A stretch of DNA of 64,000 bases from Promethearchaeota archaeon (GCA_029838195.1 JALGVJ010000010.1:49772-113771), one strand, 5' to 3'; shown: positions 20,824 to 30,438, numbered from the stretch's first letter. Notes: generated from the sequence alone by a model not told the origin. Translations and numbers: made by a program.

Positions 20824-22269
20824 TTAATCGATATCAAGGATATCTTTTGCAAATTGTTTTTTTTCCCCTAATTTGGATTCTCTATAAATCATAATTCTTT
20901 GTGCTTGAGGAGAGCCGGCGCCATGCATGCTCTCCGTTCTATAGCTCACGGAAGCGACTCCCATTGTTAAATTTTCAATGAAACGCAAGATTTTATACCG
21001 ATCTTCAGGCGAGAGATTTTCACAAGTAGATAAATATTTTTCTAAAAGAGGGCCAATCTCATTTGATCTTAGATCTGCTTCAGAGGGCATCGTACAAATT
21101 AAACCACCAGCAATATCTTCGGCTAATCTGGCAATCTCATAGGGAAAGCGGGTAACATTTTGCTTGCAAACATTTGCCAAGAGCATGTTCATTTCATAAT
21201 TTCCGGCTTGCCGTGGAAAACCAAGAGAACTACAAGCAATTCCACAGCTAAATAGGGTCTCATTTAAGTGGGTCATTTCGATTAGTTTATCCCGAACGTG
21301 AGAAGCATTTTGCACTCCATTAAATTCTGCTGCTAATGCGGTGGCCCCTATGAGAACATCTCCCACTCCCACCTTGCAACCTCCATAAGATTGTCGATGA
21401 AAACCGGCAAATCTATTTACTAATTCTCCTGAAAATTCTATTTCCCCGTTCATGAACACGTGCTCTTTGGGAACAAATACGTCATCAAAAATCACGAAGA
21501 TTTCCTGACCCCCATATTTATAATTTCCAATATCGAGAGGATTTTTTTCTAATTTTCGGGTGTCGCACGACTGCCTCCCATAAATCATGATGATCCCCTT
21601 TTCATTAGTATCCACTCCAAAGCTCACGGCATATTTCTCTTCTCCGGGACGCAAGGCTAAAGTAGGCATGATGATGGCGCGATGGGAATTAAGAAAACCC
21701 GTTTGATGTATTTTAGCTCCTCTAACCACGATCCCGTCCTCTGAATCCTCCACGACATGTAAATAAGCGTCGGGATTAGGTTGCTCGATCGGTCGCTTGC
21801 TCCGATCTCCTTTAGGATCAGTCATTGCCCCTCCTACCATTAAATCTTGGGCTTGTACTTCGCTCCAGTATTTTTTAAATCGCTCATGATAATCTGTACC
21901 GAATTTTTTATCCATTTCAAATGTGACGCTATACAATGCATTCGCAGCATCAAATCCCACGCATCTCTGAAAGCAACATGCCGTATGCTGTCCTAATAAT
22001 CGAAGCATATTCACTTTTTTAATTAGATCTTCCGTGGATTGATGAATGTGAGTGAATCGATTAATGATCTCCCCCGTGAGATGGGAGCGTGCCGTCATGA
22101 TCTCTTGATAGTTAGGATCTTGCGCTAATTCATAAATTTTTTTCACGGTATTAATAGAAGGTTTGATAATCGGATGATTCCAAAAATCTTGTATTTTCTC
22201 TCCAAAAAGATAGAGGTTTACGGGACGTTTAATGCTTTCAAGATATTCCTCCGGTGTTTTTAATACCAC
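20824..22269 (-). CDS. abfD: 4-hydroxybutyryl-CoA dehydratase / vinylacetyl-CoA isomerase
   Basis: FAD- and [4Fe-4S]-dependent radical dehydratase converting 4-hydroxybutyryl-CoA to crotonyl-CoA, used in aminobutyrate fermentation and in archaeal autotrophic cycles. The four cluster ligands of the clostridial enzyme (C99, C103, H292, C299) are matched by C99 and C103 in CCFQRC and by H291 and C298 in HRQSYGGC. Length 481 fits. It starts with GTG at 22269 behind a GGTGA site. The wider family includes flavin 4-hydroxyphenylacetate hydroxylases, but these lack the cluster ligands. No other 4-hydroxybutyrate gene is nearby. Confidence 0.93.
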   Translation of the reverse strand: MVLKTPEEYLESIKRPVNLYLFGEKIQDFWNHPIIKPSINTVKKIYELAQDPNYQEIMTARSHLTGEIINRFTHIHQSTEDLIKKVNMLRLLGQHTACCFQRCVGFDAANALYSVTFEMDKKFGTDYHERFKKYWSEVQAQDLMVGGAMTDPKGDRSKRPIEQPNPDAYLHVVEDSEDGIVVRGAKIHQTGFLNSHRAIIMPTLALRPGEEKYAVSFGVDTNEKGIIMIYGRQSCDTRKLEKNPLDIGNYKYGGQEIFVIFDDVFVPKEHVFMNGEIEFSGELVNRFAGFHRQSYGGCKVGVGDVLIGATALAAEFNGVQNASHVRDKLIEMTHLNETLFSCGIACSSLGFPRQAGNYEMNMLLANVCKQNVTRFPYEIARLAEDIAGGLICTMPSEADLRSNEIGPLLEKYLSTCENLSPEDRYKILRFIENLTMGVASVSYRTESMHGAGSPQAQRIMIYRESKLGEKKQFAKDILDID

Positions 22270-22544
22270 TTGAGATTTTCACCTAATTAAAACGTGATTT
22301 GATATCGTTTTATTGTTGAGTTTAGACATAAAAAGAAATTAAGAATTAAAATTCTTTCTTTAATATTTAAAGCCTTTTTCCCTTAAGTCCTTCATTTTTT
22401 AAAAATACTGAAGAAAAATTGTTCTTTTTAAATCTTCTTTAAAGAGAAATAATTCTTATTTAGCTCATTAAATATTTCCCGTGCTCGAATGGTTAAAAAT
22501 TAAACAAATTTAAAAGTAAAAAATCTGACTTTTAAACCGTCAAT

Positions 22545-24218
22545 TTACTCGAACTCTAAAATTGCTCCTTTAGAAGCGGAACTTACTAATTTTCTGTATT
22601 TTAGTAGGGTTTTACTCTTGATCTCTCTTTCAACAGGTTGCCAATTCTTTAACCTTTTCTTGATCTCCTCTTCTGAAACTTTAAAATCTAATCTCCTATT
22701 TGGAATATCAATTTGAATGAGATCTCCATCCTCTACCACGGCTATAGGACCCCCGACGTAAGCCTCCGGACTGACATGCCCAATACAAGGCCCTTGAGAA
22801 GCTCCGGAAAATCTTCCATCCGTGATCAAAGCAAAATCGGTCATATCTTGTCTCACCATTAAATTGGACGTGAGAGCAACTAACTCCGGCATTCCTGGCC
22901 CACCCTTTGGCCCTTCATAACGAACTATGATGACATCTCCATTTTTAATTTCATGCGATGATAATGCTTTTATTGCCTCTCGCTCTGAATTATAGCATCG
23001 AGCAGGACCTTCAAATTTTAATAAACTTTCCTTCCCTACAGCAGATTGCTTCACAACGGCGCATTCTGGAGCAAGATTTCCCTTCAAGATTACGGTTCCT
23101 CCCTCGAGAGACACCGGTCTATCAAGAGGACGAATTACCTCATCATCGAGCACCTTAACTTTTCTTAAAAGTTTCTTTAATGGTTTTTCCGACACGGTCA
23201 GGCAGTCCAAGTTCAAGTGATCCGCGATTCTTTTCATCACTGCCGGAACGCCTCCTGCCTTATATAAATCCACGATTCCATACACGCCGGAAGGGGATGT
23301 ATTGACAATCATGGGTATTTTCTTGCTATATTCATTAAATTTCTCCAGGTCAAACTCGATATCCATCTCATGAGCAATAGCTGGGATGTGAAGCGTGGCA
23401 TTTGTAGAGCCCCCAATTGCCGCATCCATTAACAGCACATTTTCCAAGGATTTCTCAGTCATTATCATGGAAGGTGTTATGCCATGCTCTAATAAATCCA
23501 TGATCTTTCGACCAGAATTTTTTGCAATGACTAATTTCTTGCGCGTGAAGGCAGGTGTGGTTGCCGCATTGGGTAAGGTCATTCCGAAAGCTTCCATTAA
23601 AATTTGAGTCGTATTCGCTGTTCCCATGAATTCACAAGCTCCAGCTGTAGCACATGCTATGCAATCTGTTTTATGTTGAAAATCCTCGTAATATTTTACA
23701 TCAACGCCTTTATAATCAGGGGAAAAAGCGATTTCAAATAAATTGGGTCCACCTGGCACGCATATGGCAGGGATGTCCAATCTTACTATCGCCATTAATA
23801 CTGCTGGATTGATCTTATCGCAGCTCGAGAGCGTGACAATCGCATCGAGTCGATGTGCTTCTACCATGGCTTCGATGGAATCAGCTATTATTTCTCTCTG
23901 AGGAAGGATAAAACGCATTCCAACATGGCCATTAGCCCATCCATCGCAAGGGGCAATGGTATTAAATTCTAACGGAACTCCGCCTCTCTCAGCTATTCCT
24001 AATTTTACCGCATCTGCTAATTGTCTCAAATGCATGTGCCCTGGATTAATCTCGTTCCAAGTGTTTACAATCCCTATAAATGGTTTTTCATGAAGTTCTT
24101 TCTCATCTATGCCCGTTCCCATTATCATCCCCTTGGTTGCGAAGTAATAGGCAGTATTTTTAATAACTTCAAAGATCTGATTGCTACGTGCTTTTACATT
24201 TATTTTTTTTTCATTCAT
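22545..24218 (-). CDS. ilvD: Dihydroxy-acid dehydratase
   Basis: Fe-S dehydratase of the IlvD/Edd family in valine, leucine and isoleucine synthesis. Seen: GIVNTWNEINPGHMH, the cluster Cys in LSSCDKINPAV and TAGACEFMGTANTTQ, EGPKGGPGMPE, and DGRFSGASQGPCIGHVSPEA. The 557-residue length is typical of DHAD; sugar-acid dehydratases of the same family are an alternative but usually longer. No ilvC or ilvB is in the window. An inverted repeat at 24275-24292 lies 57 bases upstream and may be its operator. Confidence 0.94.
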   Translation of the reverse strand: MNEKKINVKARSNQIFEVIKNTAYYFATKGMIMGTGIDEKELHEKPFIGIVNTWNEINPGHMHLRQLADAVKLGIAERGGVPLEFNTIAPCDGWANGHVGMRFILPQREIIADSIEAMVEAHRLDAIVTLSSCDKINPAVLMAIVRLDIPAICVPGGPNLFEIAFSPDYKGVDVKYYEDFQHKTDCIACATAGACEFMGTANTTQILMEAFGMTLPNAATTPAFTRKKLVIAKNSGRKIMDLLEHGITPSMIMTEKSLENVLLMDAAIGGSTNATLHIPAIAHEMDIEFDLEKFNEYSKKIPMIVNTSPSGVYGIVDLYKAGGVPAVMKRIADHLNLDCLTVSEKPLKKLLRKVKVLDDEVIRPLDRPVSLEGGTVILKGNLAPECAVVKQSAVGKESLLKFEGPARCYNSEREAIKALSSHEIKNGDVIIVRYEGPKGGPGMPELVALTSNLMVRQDMTDFALITDGRFSGASQGPCIGHVSPEAYVGGPIAVVEDGDLIQIDIPNRRLDFKVSEEEIKKRLKNWQPVEREIKSKTLLKYRKLVSSASKGAILEFE

Positions 24219-24274
24219 GAGTCTTGCCTCTTTCTATTTAACTTATTGTTATTTTATTAATTAATAAGATACAT

Positions 24275-24292
24275 TGATGTAAAAATACATCA
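24275..24292. promoter_or_regulatory. Palindromic operator candidate upstream of ilvD
   Basis: Perfect inverted repeat TGATGTA-AAAA-TACATCA, 57 bases upstream of the ilvD start codon. Its size and spacing are typical of a dimeric winged-helix or Lrp-type regulator site. The regulator is unknown; the tiny winged-helix gene at 24444-24620 is the nearest candidate. Confidence 0.45.
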
Positions 24293-24443
24293 TGAAATTA
24301 AAAAATTAATTAAAATTTGAGATAGAGCTTTAATGAAAAAAGTTTGGAAAAAAATATTTATCACGGGTTTTTTTTAAAGGGTGCTCTACTATCCTTTTTA
24401 TCATTCACGAGTTAGCATATTTCGAATGAATCCGGATTAAATC

Positions 24444-24620
24444 TCATTTTAAATCATAATAACATCGTTTAGGAGAATAGACGAGACCTTCTTCTCTTAA
24501 TTCTTTAATGATTTTGGATACCTCTTTGGATTCGATTCCTATTGCTTTTGCTATATCTCCGGGACGCAAGGGTTTTCCTGCATTTTTAAAAGCTTCCAAT
24601 ACTTTTTCTTTTTCTGACAT
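24444..24620 (-). CDS. 58-residue winged-helix DNA-binding protein
   Basis: Short gene encoding one compact winged helix-turn-helix: an initial helix (MSEKEKVLEAFKNAG), then KPLRPGDIAKAIGIESKEV as helix-turn-helix, the recognition helix SKIIKELREEGLVYSP and a C-terminal wing ending RCYYDLK. The pattern matches MarR/ArsR-like minimal wHTH domains found as stand-alone archaeal regulators. It lies upstream of ilvD on the same strand with the palindrome between them, so it could act on that promoter (inference). ATG at 24620, TGA at 24446-24444. Confidence 0.75.
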   Translation of the reverse strand: MSEKEKVLEAFKNAGKPLRPGDIAKAIGIESKEVSKIIKELREEGLVYSPKRCYYDLK

Positions 24621-24791
24621 GAGGATCAGTTGCTAAATTAATTAATTCATTTGATAATTCTTGTATTTAATCAAGAATTTGTTTTTAAAAATGTTTTCAT
24701 TTTCGATGTTTATCGAAGAGAAAGCAAAAATCATGATATCCTGTTTTATTAAAAAGGAGAATTAAAAAATCTAACCATCTTGAGAAAATTA

Positions 24792-24923
24792 ATGGGCATT
24801 CCAAAAGAGGAGTTAAGAATAAAATTAAACGACGTGATTAACCGGGGTAAACTTCGAAAAATTACCCCTTATTATTACGTGTTGCCTTATTCTCCCGGAG
24901 GATTTCGCGCTGATTTTAATTAA
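24792..24923 (+). pseudogene. 43-residue fragment resembling the end of a winged-helix domain
   Basis: Short frame starting ATG (or TTG twelve bases earlier). It reads MGIPKEELRIKLNDVINRG and then KLRKITPYYYVLP before a terminal GGFRADFN. This resembles the recognition helix and wing of a wHTH domain whose first helices are missing. It may be a gene remnant or a tiny gene. Divergent from the 58-residue wHTH gene. Confidence 0.4.
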
Positions 24924-24986
24924 TTCGTGAAGAAGAGATGAATTTAGGCATGTTTTATATCATTCGTGCTCAAGAGATGGAAAAAG

Positions 24987-25433
24987 CTAGAAACTCGGTG
25001 GCTTCCACTTTTTATAATAAGATTCATATTTCTTTAATATTTCAGTGGGCTCAATTTTTCTATTTTCTTGAAGAGCTCGCAAGGCTTCCAATAATATCTC
25101 TGTTTGTAGTAAAACAAATTCTTGGTGTTTGATATCACTGGTGGTTAAGAATCGGTGAGTTATTTCATTCGATTTCAGTGTATCCATGGTGTTTATGTTA
25201 AAAACGTCTAAAAAATATCCTATAATAAAAGCAGCTAATAAAATAATGGGGAATATTAATATTATCATCCAAAATTCGATATTAAATGCCAAAGAAATTA
25301 ATGAAATCGCACTTAATGTAGATACGATAATGGAATAATACGATTGCCCTAATTTTAATCTAGAAAGTTGACGTCCAATGAATTGAGCAGATTTTACGGT
25401 CTTAATAAAATCTGTCTTTTTGATTCTTAGCAT
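24987..25433 (-). CDS. Small two-helix membrane protein
   Basis: 148 residues: a basic N-terminus, two adjacent hydrophobic helices at about 33-52 and 54-76 joined by a tight turn, then a helical cytoplasmic tail with Leu/Glu-rich heptad-like segments (ILLEALRALQENRKIEPTEILKKYESYY). No recognised family. AGGA lies just before the ATG at 25433. A regulatory or assembly role for the tail is possible but unsupported. Confidence 0.7.
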   Translation of the reverse strand: MLRIKKTDFIKTVKSAQFIGRQLSRLKLGQSYYSIIVSTLSAISLISLAFNIEFWMIILIFPIILLAAFIIGYFLDVFNINTMDTLKSNEITHRFLTTSDIKHQEFVLLQTEILLEALRALQENRKIEPTEILKKYESYYKKWKPPSF

Positions 25434-25826
25434 GGTTCCTACCTCTAATTTAGTGATCTTTTAATTGATATCATGGAAGATAAAACGTATCATTTCTATT
25501 ATTTTATTGCATGTTTTATTATCCGAGGAGAAATTTTGTGTTCCCTAAAAGGAAAGAATTCGATTCTTTCATTTCTCCTTCAATTTCATTCAAGATTTTT
25601 CCAAGCATGTCAAAGTAATCTTTTAAATTCGAAAAAAAATCTTGATCAATTCTTTTCAAATTCCTCTCGTTCCGTACTAAAATTTCCCCTGCCACGGAAA
25701 TAAAACGGATTTCTTGACTCGGGGTGCTTCTTTATTATTTTTGGTAAATTTAAAATGAAACCATGTACTAGTTAATTAAACACTTTTGAATTCGTCATTT
25801 AAAGGATGAAGCAAAAATGAATAGTA
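25434..25826. other. Gap with only a doubtful small frame
   Basis: 393 bases between divergent genes. A leftward frame at 25519-25695 has protein-like content and is listed separately at low confidence; the opposite-strand frame at 25473-25703 looks like its shadow. Nothing else recognised. Confidence 0.35.
25519..25695 (-). CDS. Doubtful 58-residue helical protein or gene fragment
   Basis: The frame reads AGEILVRNERNLKRIDQDFF and continues with SNLKDYFDMLGKILNEIEGE in amphipathic-helix style, which is more protein-like than the overlapping frames. It has no ATG: a GTG at 25695 is the only plausible start and there is no ribosome site. It may be the end of a lost gene. Not recognised. Confidence 0.28.
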   Translation of the reverse strand: MAGEILVRNERNLKRIDQDFFSNLKDYFDMLGKILNEIEGEMKESNSFLLGNTKFLLG

Positions 25827-27083
25827 ATGACTATGAAAGAGAATAATGAATATTCCAATTACATGTTCAATTTAATTGAAACAATCTGTAAAAAATTTGG
25901 CTCAAGATATTCTTGTAGCCAAGCAGAAAGAGAAGCAAATGAATGGCTCAAAAAAGAATTAGAGACTTTTTGCGATGAGACTCATTTAGATACATTTGAA
26001 ACTTATCCCGGTTTATATCCTCAAGGGCTCATAAAAGTTACAGGCTTTTTCGCTGGTATTTCCTTTATTTTCATGCCGCTCATCTTTCCCTTTCCCATTT
26101 TATCCATGATTTTTGTCTTGTTCGGTTTATTCATATTATATACGGAATTAATCCTCATGAAAGAATGGATCAAGTTTCTCTTTAAAAAAGGGACCTCCAG
26201 CAACGTGTTTGGCATCATTAAGCCATTGAAAGAACCGAAATTTCGAATAATCTTTGAAGGACATACGGATAGTGCCAAGGAAATGAACATTGCAAGCTAT
26301 AATTATAAATTAAGAAAATTCGTAAGCACGTTTGGCATTGCTTATTTAGCAATTACAATTGCGTTCTCCATCCTTAAATTTGTTAGTCAAATCCTCTTAG
26401 GAAATGCGATTATTTTCGCAGGATGGGGCATGTTTTCTTGGACCATCATTGACACGTATTATTTCATTCTATTTGCAATCACGTACCCTTTTTTCTTGTT
26501 GCTTCTTAGAGGATTCCTTGGAAAAACAATCGTGTTGGGTGCTAATGATAACTTATCCGGATCCGCAGTTTCATTAGCCATTGGAAAATATCTAAGCGAA
26601 AAACGACCTAATAACGTGGAAGTGTGGGTCTGTTCGCAAGGCTCGGAAGAAGTAGGTGATAAGGGTGCCCGTGCTTTCGTTCAAAAATATGGAAAGTTCT
26701 TAGAAAATGCGTATAGTGTTGTTTTAGAGTGTTGCGGTGCAGCAGGTGCCATGTTCATCATCCATAAGGACATGCATAAAGCAATTTATAGCGAGAAAAT
26801 CAATGAAAAATTAGAACAAGCCTATCAACAACTCAAGAAAAAATATCCGGATCTCTTACCCCTCAGAAAGGGCCGGTTAAGAATAGGAGCATGCGATGCT
26901 GGGCGCTATATTGAAGAGGGATATGAAGCTGCCGCCTTATTTGGTCGAGAAAAAGATAGAAATAAGGCTGTCAATTGGCATTCCGTTTTAGATACCCCGG
27001 AAAACATCGATAAAAACGTGTTAAATCAATTCTTCCAAGTATGCTTGGAATTCGTCCGGATAATTGATAAAGAGTTTGATTAA
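25827..27083 (+). CDS. M28-like zinc aminopeptidase with inserted membrane helices
   Basis: 418-residue M28-fold metallopeptidase. Metal and catalytic residues appear in order: EGHTDSAKE (His and Asp), GANDNLSGSA (bridging Asp), GSEEVGDKGA (catalytic Glu pair) and WHSVLDTPENID (last His). Odd: hydrophobic hairpins are inserted at about residues 68-108 and 165-230, splitting the fold between the first His and the bridging Asp, so the protease domain is tethered to the membrane. It probably trims peptides at the membrane; topology is inferred. Confidence 0.85.
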   Translation: MTMKENNEYSNYMFNLIETICKKFGSRYSCSQAEREANEWLKKELETFCDETHLDTFETYPGLYPQGLIKVTGFFAGISFIFMPLIFPFPILSMIFVLFGLFILYTELILMKEWIKFLFKKGTSSNVFGIIKPLKEPKFRIIFEGHTDSAKEMNIASYNYKLRKFVSTFGIAYLAITIAFSILKFVSQILLGNAIIFAGWGMFSWTIIDTYYFILFAITYPFFLLLLRGFLGKTIVLGANDNLSGSAVSLAIGKYLSEKRPNNVEVWVCSQGSEEVGDKGARAFVQKYGKFLENAYSVVLECCGAAGAMFIIHKDMHKAIYSEKINEKLEQAYQQLKKKYPDLLPLRKGRLRIGACDAGRYIEEGYEAAALFGREKDRNKAVNWHSVLDTPENIDKNVLNQFFQVCLEFVRIIDKEFD

Positions 27084-27124
27084 CCTTGAAATTTTGGAGG
27101 AAAAAAAATTTATTACCCAATTTC

Positions 27125-28354
27125 TTATTTTTGTTTATTTATTTGAACCTCTATTAAGGAATAATTCCTTGAGCCGAGGCCCATTTCTTCCGCCGCTTGT
27201 AATTGAAACTCCCAATTCCTAAAAACCTTCCCTTCCTTGTTTAAATCATATTCTCCCGTGTTAGGATCAAAACGGGGTGTAAAAGAAAACCACGGCTTTT
27301 TTTCTTCTAAAGATAATTTATCTATCCCACCTAAAATCGAATACGGATTCATGTAAGAAGAATGGGCTAAATCAATACATGCTTGATCCAAGGCAACGGG
27401 ATCTAAAGAAGATAAAATACCAATGTCAGGAATAAAAGGCGTATCACTCCCACCTGTACAATCACATTGCCAGGTAATGTCTATAGCATAATTTATATAG
27501 AAAATCCTATCCCTTCCAAAGTAATCCACCACCCCCCTCGCATTATCTACCATTTGCAATAGGAATTCCTCGTTCGTAATGGTATCAGTAACTATAACAC
27601 CATTCTTGCAAACAGACCTACAGACATAACAATATCCGCAAAGCTCCCAATTTTTAATCAAATTATTATCATTATCTTTCCTTAATGCACCCCTTGGACA
27701 TGCTTTAATGCATTTATCGCATTCCGGAGCACAATTTTTCAAGACATACTCAAATTTCTTTCCTAAATGCGCTTGAACTTTCCCACCTTTAGCAACGCAG
27801 CCGATTCCTAAATTCTTTATGGCTCCTCCAAAACCAGCACCAACATGTCCCTTAAAATGAGAGGCTAATATCAAATGATCAAATTCTCTTAATCTCCCCG
27901 CTACTAACACTTCTTGAAACCGCTTCCCCTCGATTTTTTGAATTTCAAAATCCGTTCCATCGGGACCATCCAGCATTAAAATCTCTGCACCCATTGTTTC
28001 TTTTGTGTATCCATGCTTTAAAGCAACTTCTAAATACTCCTTTTCTGTAGCTCGCCCGCTGTATTCCGTGTGAATACCCGTTATTTCTTCGGGAGCCCCC
28101 CAACCACACGATTCAGCAACGCTCGGAATTGCTCCAACACTCTTAATATAATCACAAAGAAACCGGATGTATGATGGCCTGAGATGCCGCACGTTTTCTA
28201 ATGCTCCAAAATGAGTCTTTATCACTACCTTATCTTTTTGCCTAACTTTTTCTTCAAACCCTAATTTTTCCAAGGAAAGCGGACCTTTTACCATGGACAT
28301 GCTCTCCTCTTTCGACAACGTGCGGGCTGTAAAAAAATATACCTTCGATTTCAC
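27125..28354 (-). CDS. DUF362 family ferredoxin protein
   Basis: 409 residues. The N-terminal DUF362 domain runs to about residue 205 and contains KTHFGALEN and ASHFKGHVGAGFGGAIKNLG. An inserted two-cluster ferredoxin module follows: CAPECDKCIKACPRGA near residues 213-230 and CGYCYVCRSVC near 243-255. DUF362 proteins occur in anaerobes next to redox enzymes; the activity is unknown. GTG start at 28354 behind GGAG. It is convergent with the M28 gene. It can be expected to carry electrons. Confidence 0.9.
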   Translation of the reverse strand: MKSKVYFFTARTLSKEESMSMVKGPLSLEKLGFEEKVRQKDKVVIKTHFGALENVRHLRPSYIRFLCDYIKSVGAIPSVAESCGWGAPEEITGIHTEYSGRATEKEYLEVALKHGYTKETMGAEILMLDGPDGTDFEIQKIEGKRFQEVLVAGRLREFDHLILASHFKGHVGAGFGGAIKNLGIGCVAKGGKVQAHLGKKFEYVLKNCAPECDKCIKACPRGALRKDNDNNLIKNWELCGYCYVCRSVCKNGVIVTDTITNEEFLLQMVDNARGVVDYFGRDRIFYINYAIDITWQCDCTGGSDTPFIPDIGILSSLDPVALDQACIDLAHSSYMNPYSILGGIDKLSLEEKKPWFSFTPRFDPNTGEYDLNKEGKVFRNWEFQLQAAEEMGLGSRNYSLIEVQINKQK

Positions 28355-28608
28355 ATTATCTCCTCATCAATTATCTTTAAAAAAATCCGTGCTTCTTGTT
28401 TTAATGATGAAATGTATTGTATGATTTAAAGGACGTGATTATAAGATCTTAAGTTTCCCTCCCATTCATTGAATTGGAACTCTTATTTAATGAGAAATTG
28501 AGCGCATGAGAATAAAAATAGTGAACACTTGAACCATGATCTACATTTATTTCAAATTCCAAGCTAAAATAAGGCAAAATTTTTTAGTAATGTCTGCTTG
28601 TATTGTGT

Positions 28609-28836
28609 ATGAGATGCCCTGAATGCGCAGGAAAAATGAAGTGGCAATCCTCGATTAAGCGTTTAGTATGCGAATCTTGTGGATTATCGTTAACCCAATA
28701 CGAATTAGATACTTATTGGAAAAAAATTAGAGAGCAAAACATTAATGAATCTGATGAACTTGATAAAAGGAAGCAGAGAAGGAAAGAGTGGCTGGAATGG
28801 TATTCCAAATCAAAGATAGAAAAAGAGCGCTATTAA
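28609..28836 (+). CDS. Small zinc-ribbon protein
   Basis: 75 residues: an N-terminal zinc ribbon with CPEC and CESC (MRCPECAGKMKW, LVCESCGLSLT), like the TFIIB or RPA12 ribbon type, then a very charged helix ending in KIEKERY. A TTG at 28603 would add two residues. Proteins like this often bind nucleic acids or act as transcription accessory factors in archaea. It lies 252 bases from orc1/cdc6 and is convergent with it. Confidence 0.72.
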   Translation: MRCPECAGKMKWQSSIKRLVCESCGLSLTQYELDTYWKKIREQNINESDELDKRKQRRKEWLEWYSKSKIEKERY

Positions 28837-29088
28837 AAGTATTTCAATTTTCCTGAGAACATCAAAAAAAAATTCTAAAAATTGCAGGAAGCTAACATAA
28901 AAGTTTAATATAAACGCATTTAGGCAGAAATATTTACTTAGGTTGATTTTTTAAGAAATTTTAGCATTTTTCTTACAGCAACATGATTGAGAAGTAAGTA
29001 ATTAAAACTTTTCTTTTTACAATAATAATTAAGAGTCGAATTCAATTCATGATGTTGTAACGAAGGAAAAGGTTTAGAAAAACCGGGT

Positions 29089-30288
29089 TTAAAACTTCTT
29101 TTGGAAAATGTCTTCTAGCAATTCCATTAATTTTTGGGGTGGTATATCGAGCAGAGTTATACGCAGATGGCGTCCTCGTTCCGAATCTTCGATTCGTTCT
29201 GTTTTGGAGGATATAATTTTTAATGATTTTAATTGGCGTACATATTTTCGGAAACTCATTTTAACATGCGCTTCCACGTTATATGTATTACAAATCTCTT
29301 GATATTCATCATAGGCATCATCAACGAGGGTATAGGGTTCTTTATTACTGAGCAAGGAACGTGCGATGCCATATAAAGCCAATAATTCATGGTCTTTTAA
29401 CTTATCGACGATATCGCCGCGGAAAGTGGGATAGACGTCATTAGAGGCTTCTCGTACCATATCGGCAGTAATGGTATTTAATCCTTCTTTATCGGCGTAC
29501 ATTCCACATTTTCGTAGGATTTCTATTCCGTGGCGCATGTTTTTGTGATCTACAACAATTTGAGCTATCATTTCGAGGACATCTTCGTCAAGACTTTCTT
29601 TAAATGCCAGTTCACTCCTGTATCTTAGGATTTGAAGGCTTTCTTCGAAATTATAGGGTTTTAATTTGATTTTTTCATTAATTCGGCTAAGGATTCGTTC
29701 GGTTTCGATTCGCATCCAATCTTGGATTCGTGAGATGAGCAGGATAGACAATTTAGCGTTTTGATGGCCATAAGTTTCTGCGATATCGAGCAAGGCGAGT
29801 ACTTCCTCGCTGCTCAAGATTTGGACCTCGTCGAGGATGAGGAGCATGTAGCCTTGTTCATTTATTAATTTTGCTAAAATTAACTTAATGGCTTCATCAT
29901 CGCTAAACCCTCGTCCGGATCCATGAGTATATTTAGCTAATAATTCTCTTATTATTTTTGATTTGCTTCTGAAATTAATGCAATTAAAATATTCGATGAA
30001 AAGATTCACATCATATTCCAAGGCGATGGTTCGAAAATTTCTGCCGAAGTAGCGTGCCGTCACGGTTTTTCCCGTGCCTCCCTTTCCCAAAATCAAGCAA
30101 TTTATTGAAGGTTGCTCTTTTTCTTCCAAGATTCTCCTGAAGTTAAAAATTAATGTTTTAATGGGTTCATCCCTGCAGAATAATTTTTCAGGGACATAGC
30201 TCAAGTCGAGGGAACTAGCCTGTCTGAACACCGATTTAGCGGAGAATTGCGCTCTAAATTCGTTTTCATCCATTATATACGAAACCAT
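29089..30288 (-). CDS. Orc1/Cdc6-type AAA+ replication initiator
   Basis: 399 residues with archaeal Orc1/Cdc6 architecture: Walker A GKGGTGKT at 68-75, Walker B LLILDEVQ with D153/E154, a sensor region (ISRIQDWMR), the AAA+ lid, and a C-terminal winged helix from about residue 295 ending near 399. Archaeal Orc1/Cdc6 proteins bind origin recognition boxes and load MCM, and their genes usually sit beside an origin. No clear repeated origin box was found within 300 bases on either side. A specialised or element-borne copy is possible given the adjacent recombinase. Confidence 0.9.
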   Translation of the reverse strand: MVSYIMDENEFRAQFSAKSVFRQASSLDLSYVPEKLFCRDEPIKTLIFNFRRILEEKEQPSINCLILGKGGTGKTVTARYFGRNFRTIALEYDVNLFIEYFNCINFRSKSKIIRELLAKYTHGSGRGFSDDEAIKLILAKLINEQGYMLLILDEVQILSSEEVLALLDIAETYGHQNAKLSILLISRIQDWMRIETERILSRINEKIKLKPYNFEESLQILRYRSELAFKESLDEDVLEMIAQIVVDHKNMRHGIEILRKCGMYADKEGLNTITADMVREASNDVYPTFRGDIVDKLKDHELLALYGIARSLLSNKEPYTLVDDAYDEYQEICNTYNVEAHVKMSFRKYVRQLKSLKIISSKTERIEDSERGRHLRITLLDIPPQKLMELLEDIFQKKF

Positions 30289-30438
30289 GAAAATATTTTA
30301 ACATTCAATTAAAGTTTAATCTAATATTTCTAATATATTTTAGGTTAATTAAAGATTAATGAAATCTTTCCACCTTAGGGTTTCACGAGAGGTAGAAAAT
30401 GAGGAAAAAATAAAAGAAGATTATATTCTTTTAATCTA

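Noticed and set aside
25473..25703. Rightward 76-residue open frame
   Set aside because: Composition is Phe/Ser/Cys-rich and start lacks a ribosome site; it looks like the shadow of the leftward frame at 25519-25695.
28837..29088. Origin recognition boxes next to orc1/cdc6
   Set aside because: No repeated G-rich box or symmetrical pair was found here or in 30289-30438; AT-richness alone is not evidence.
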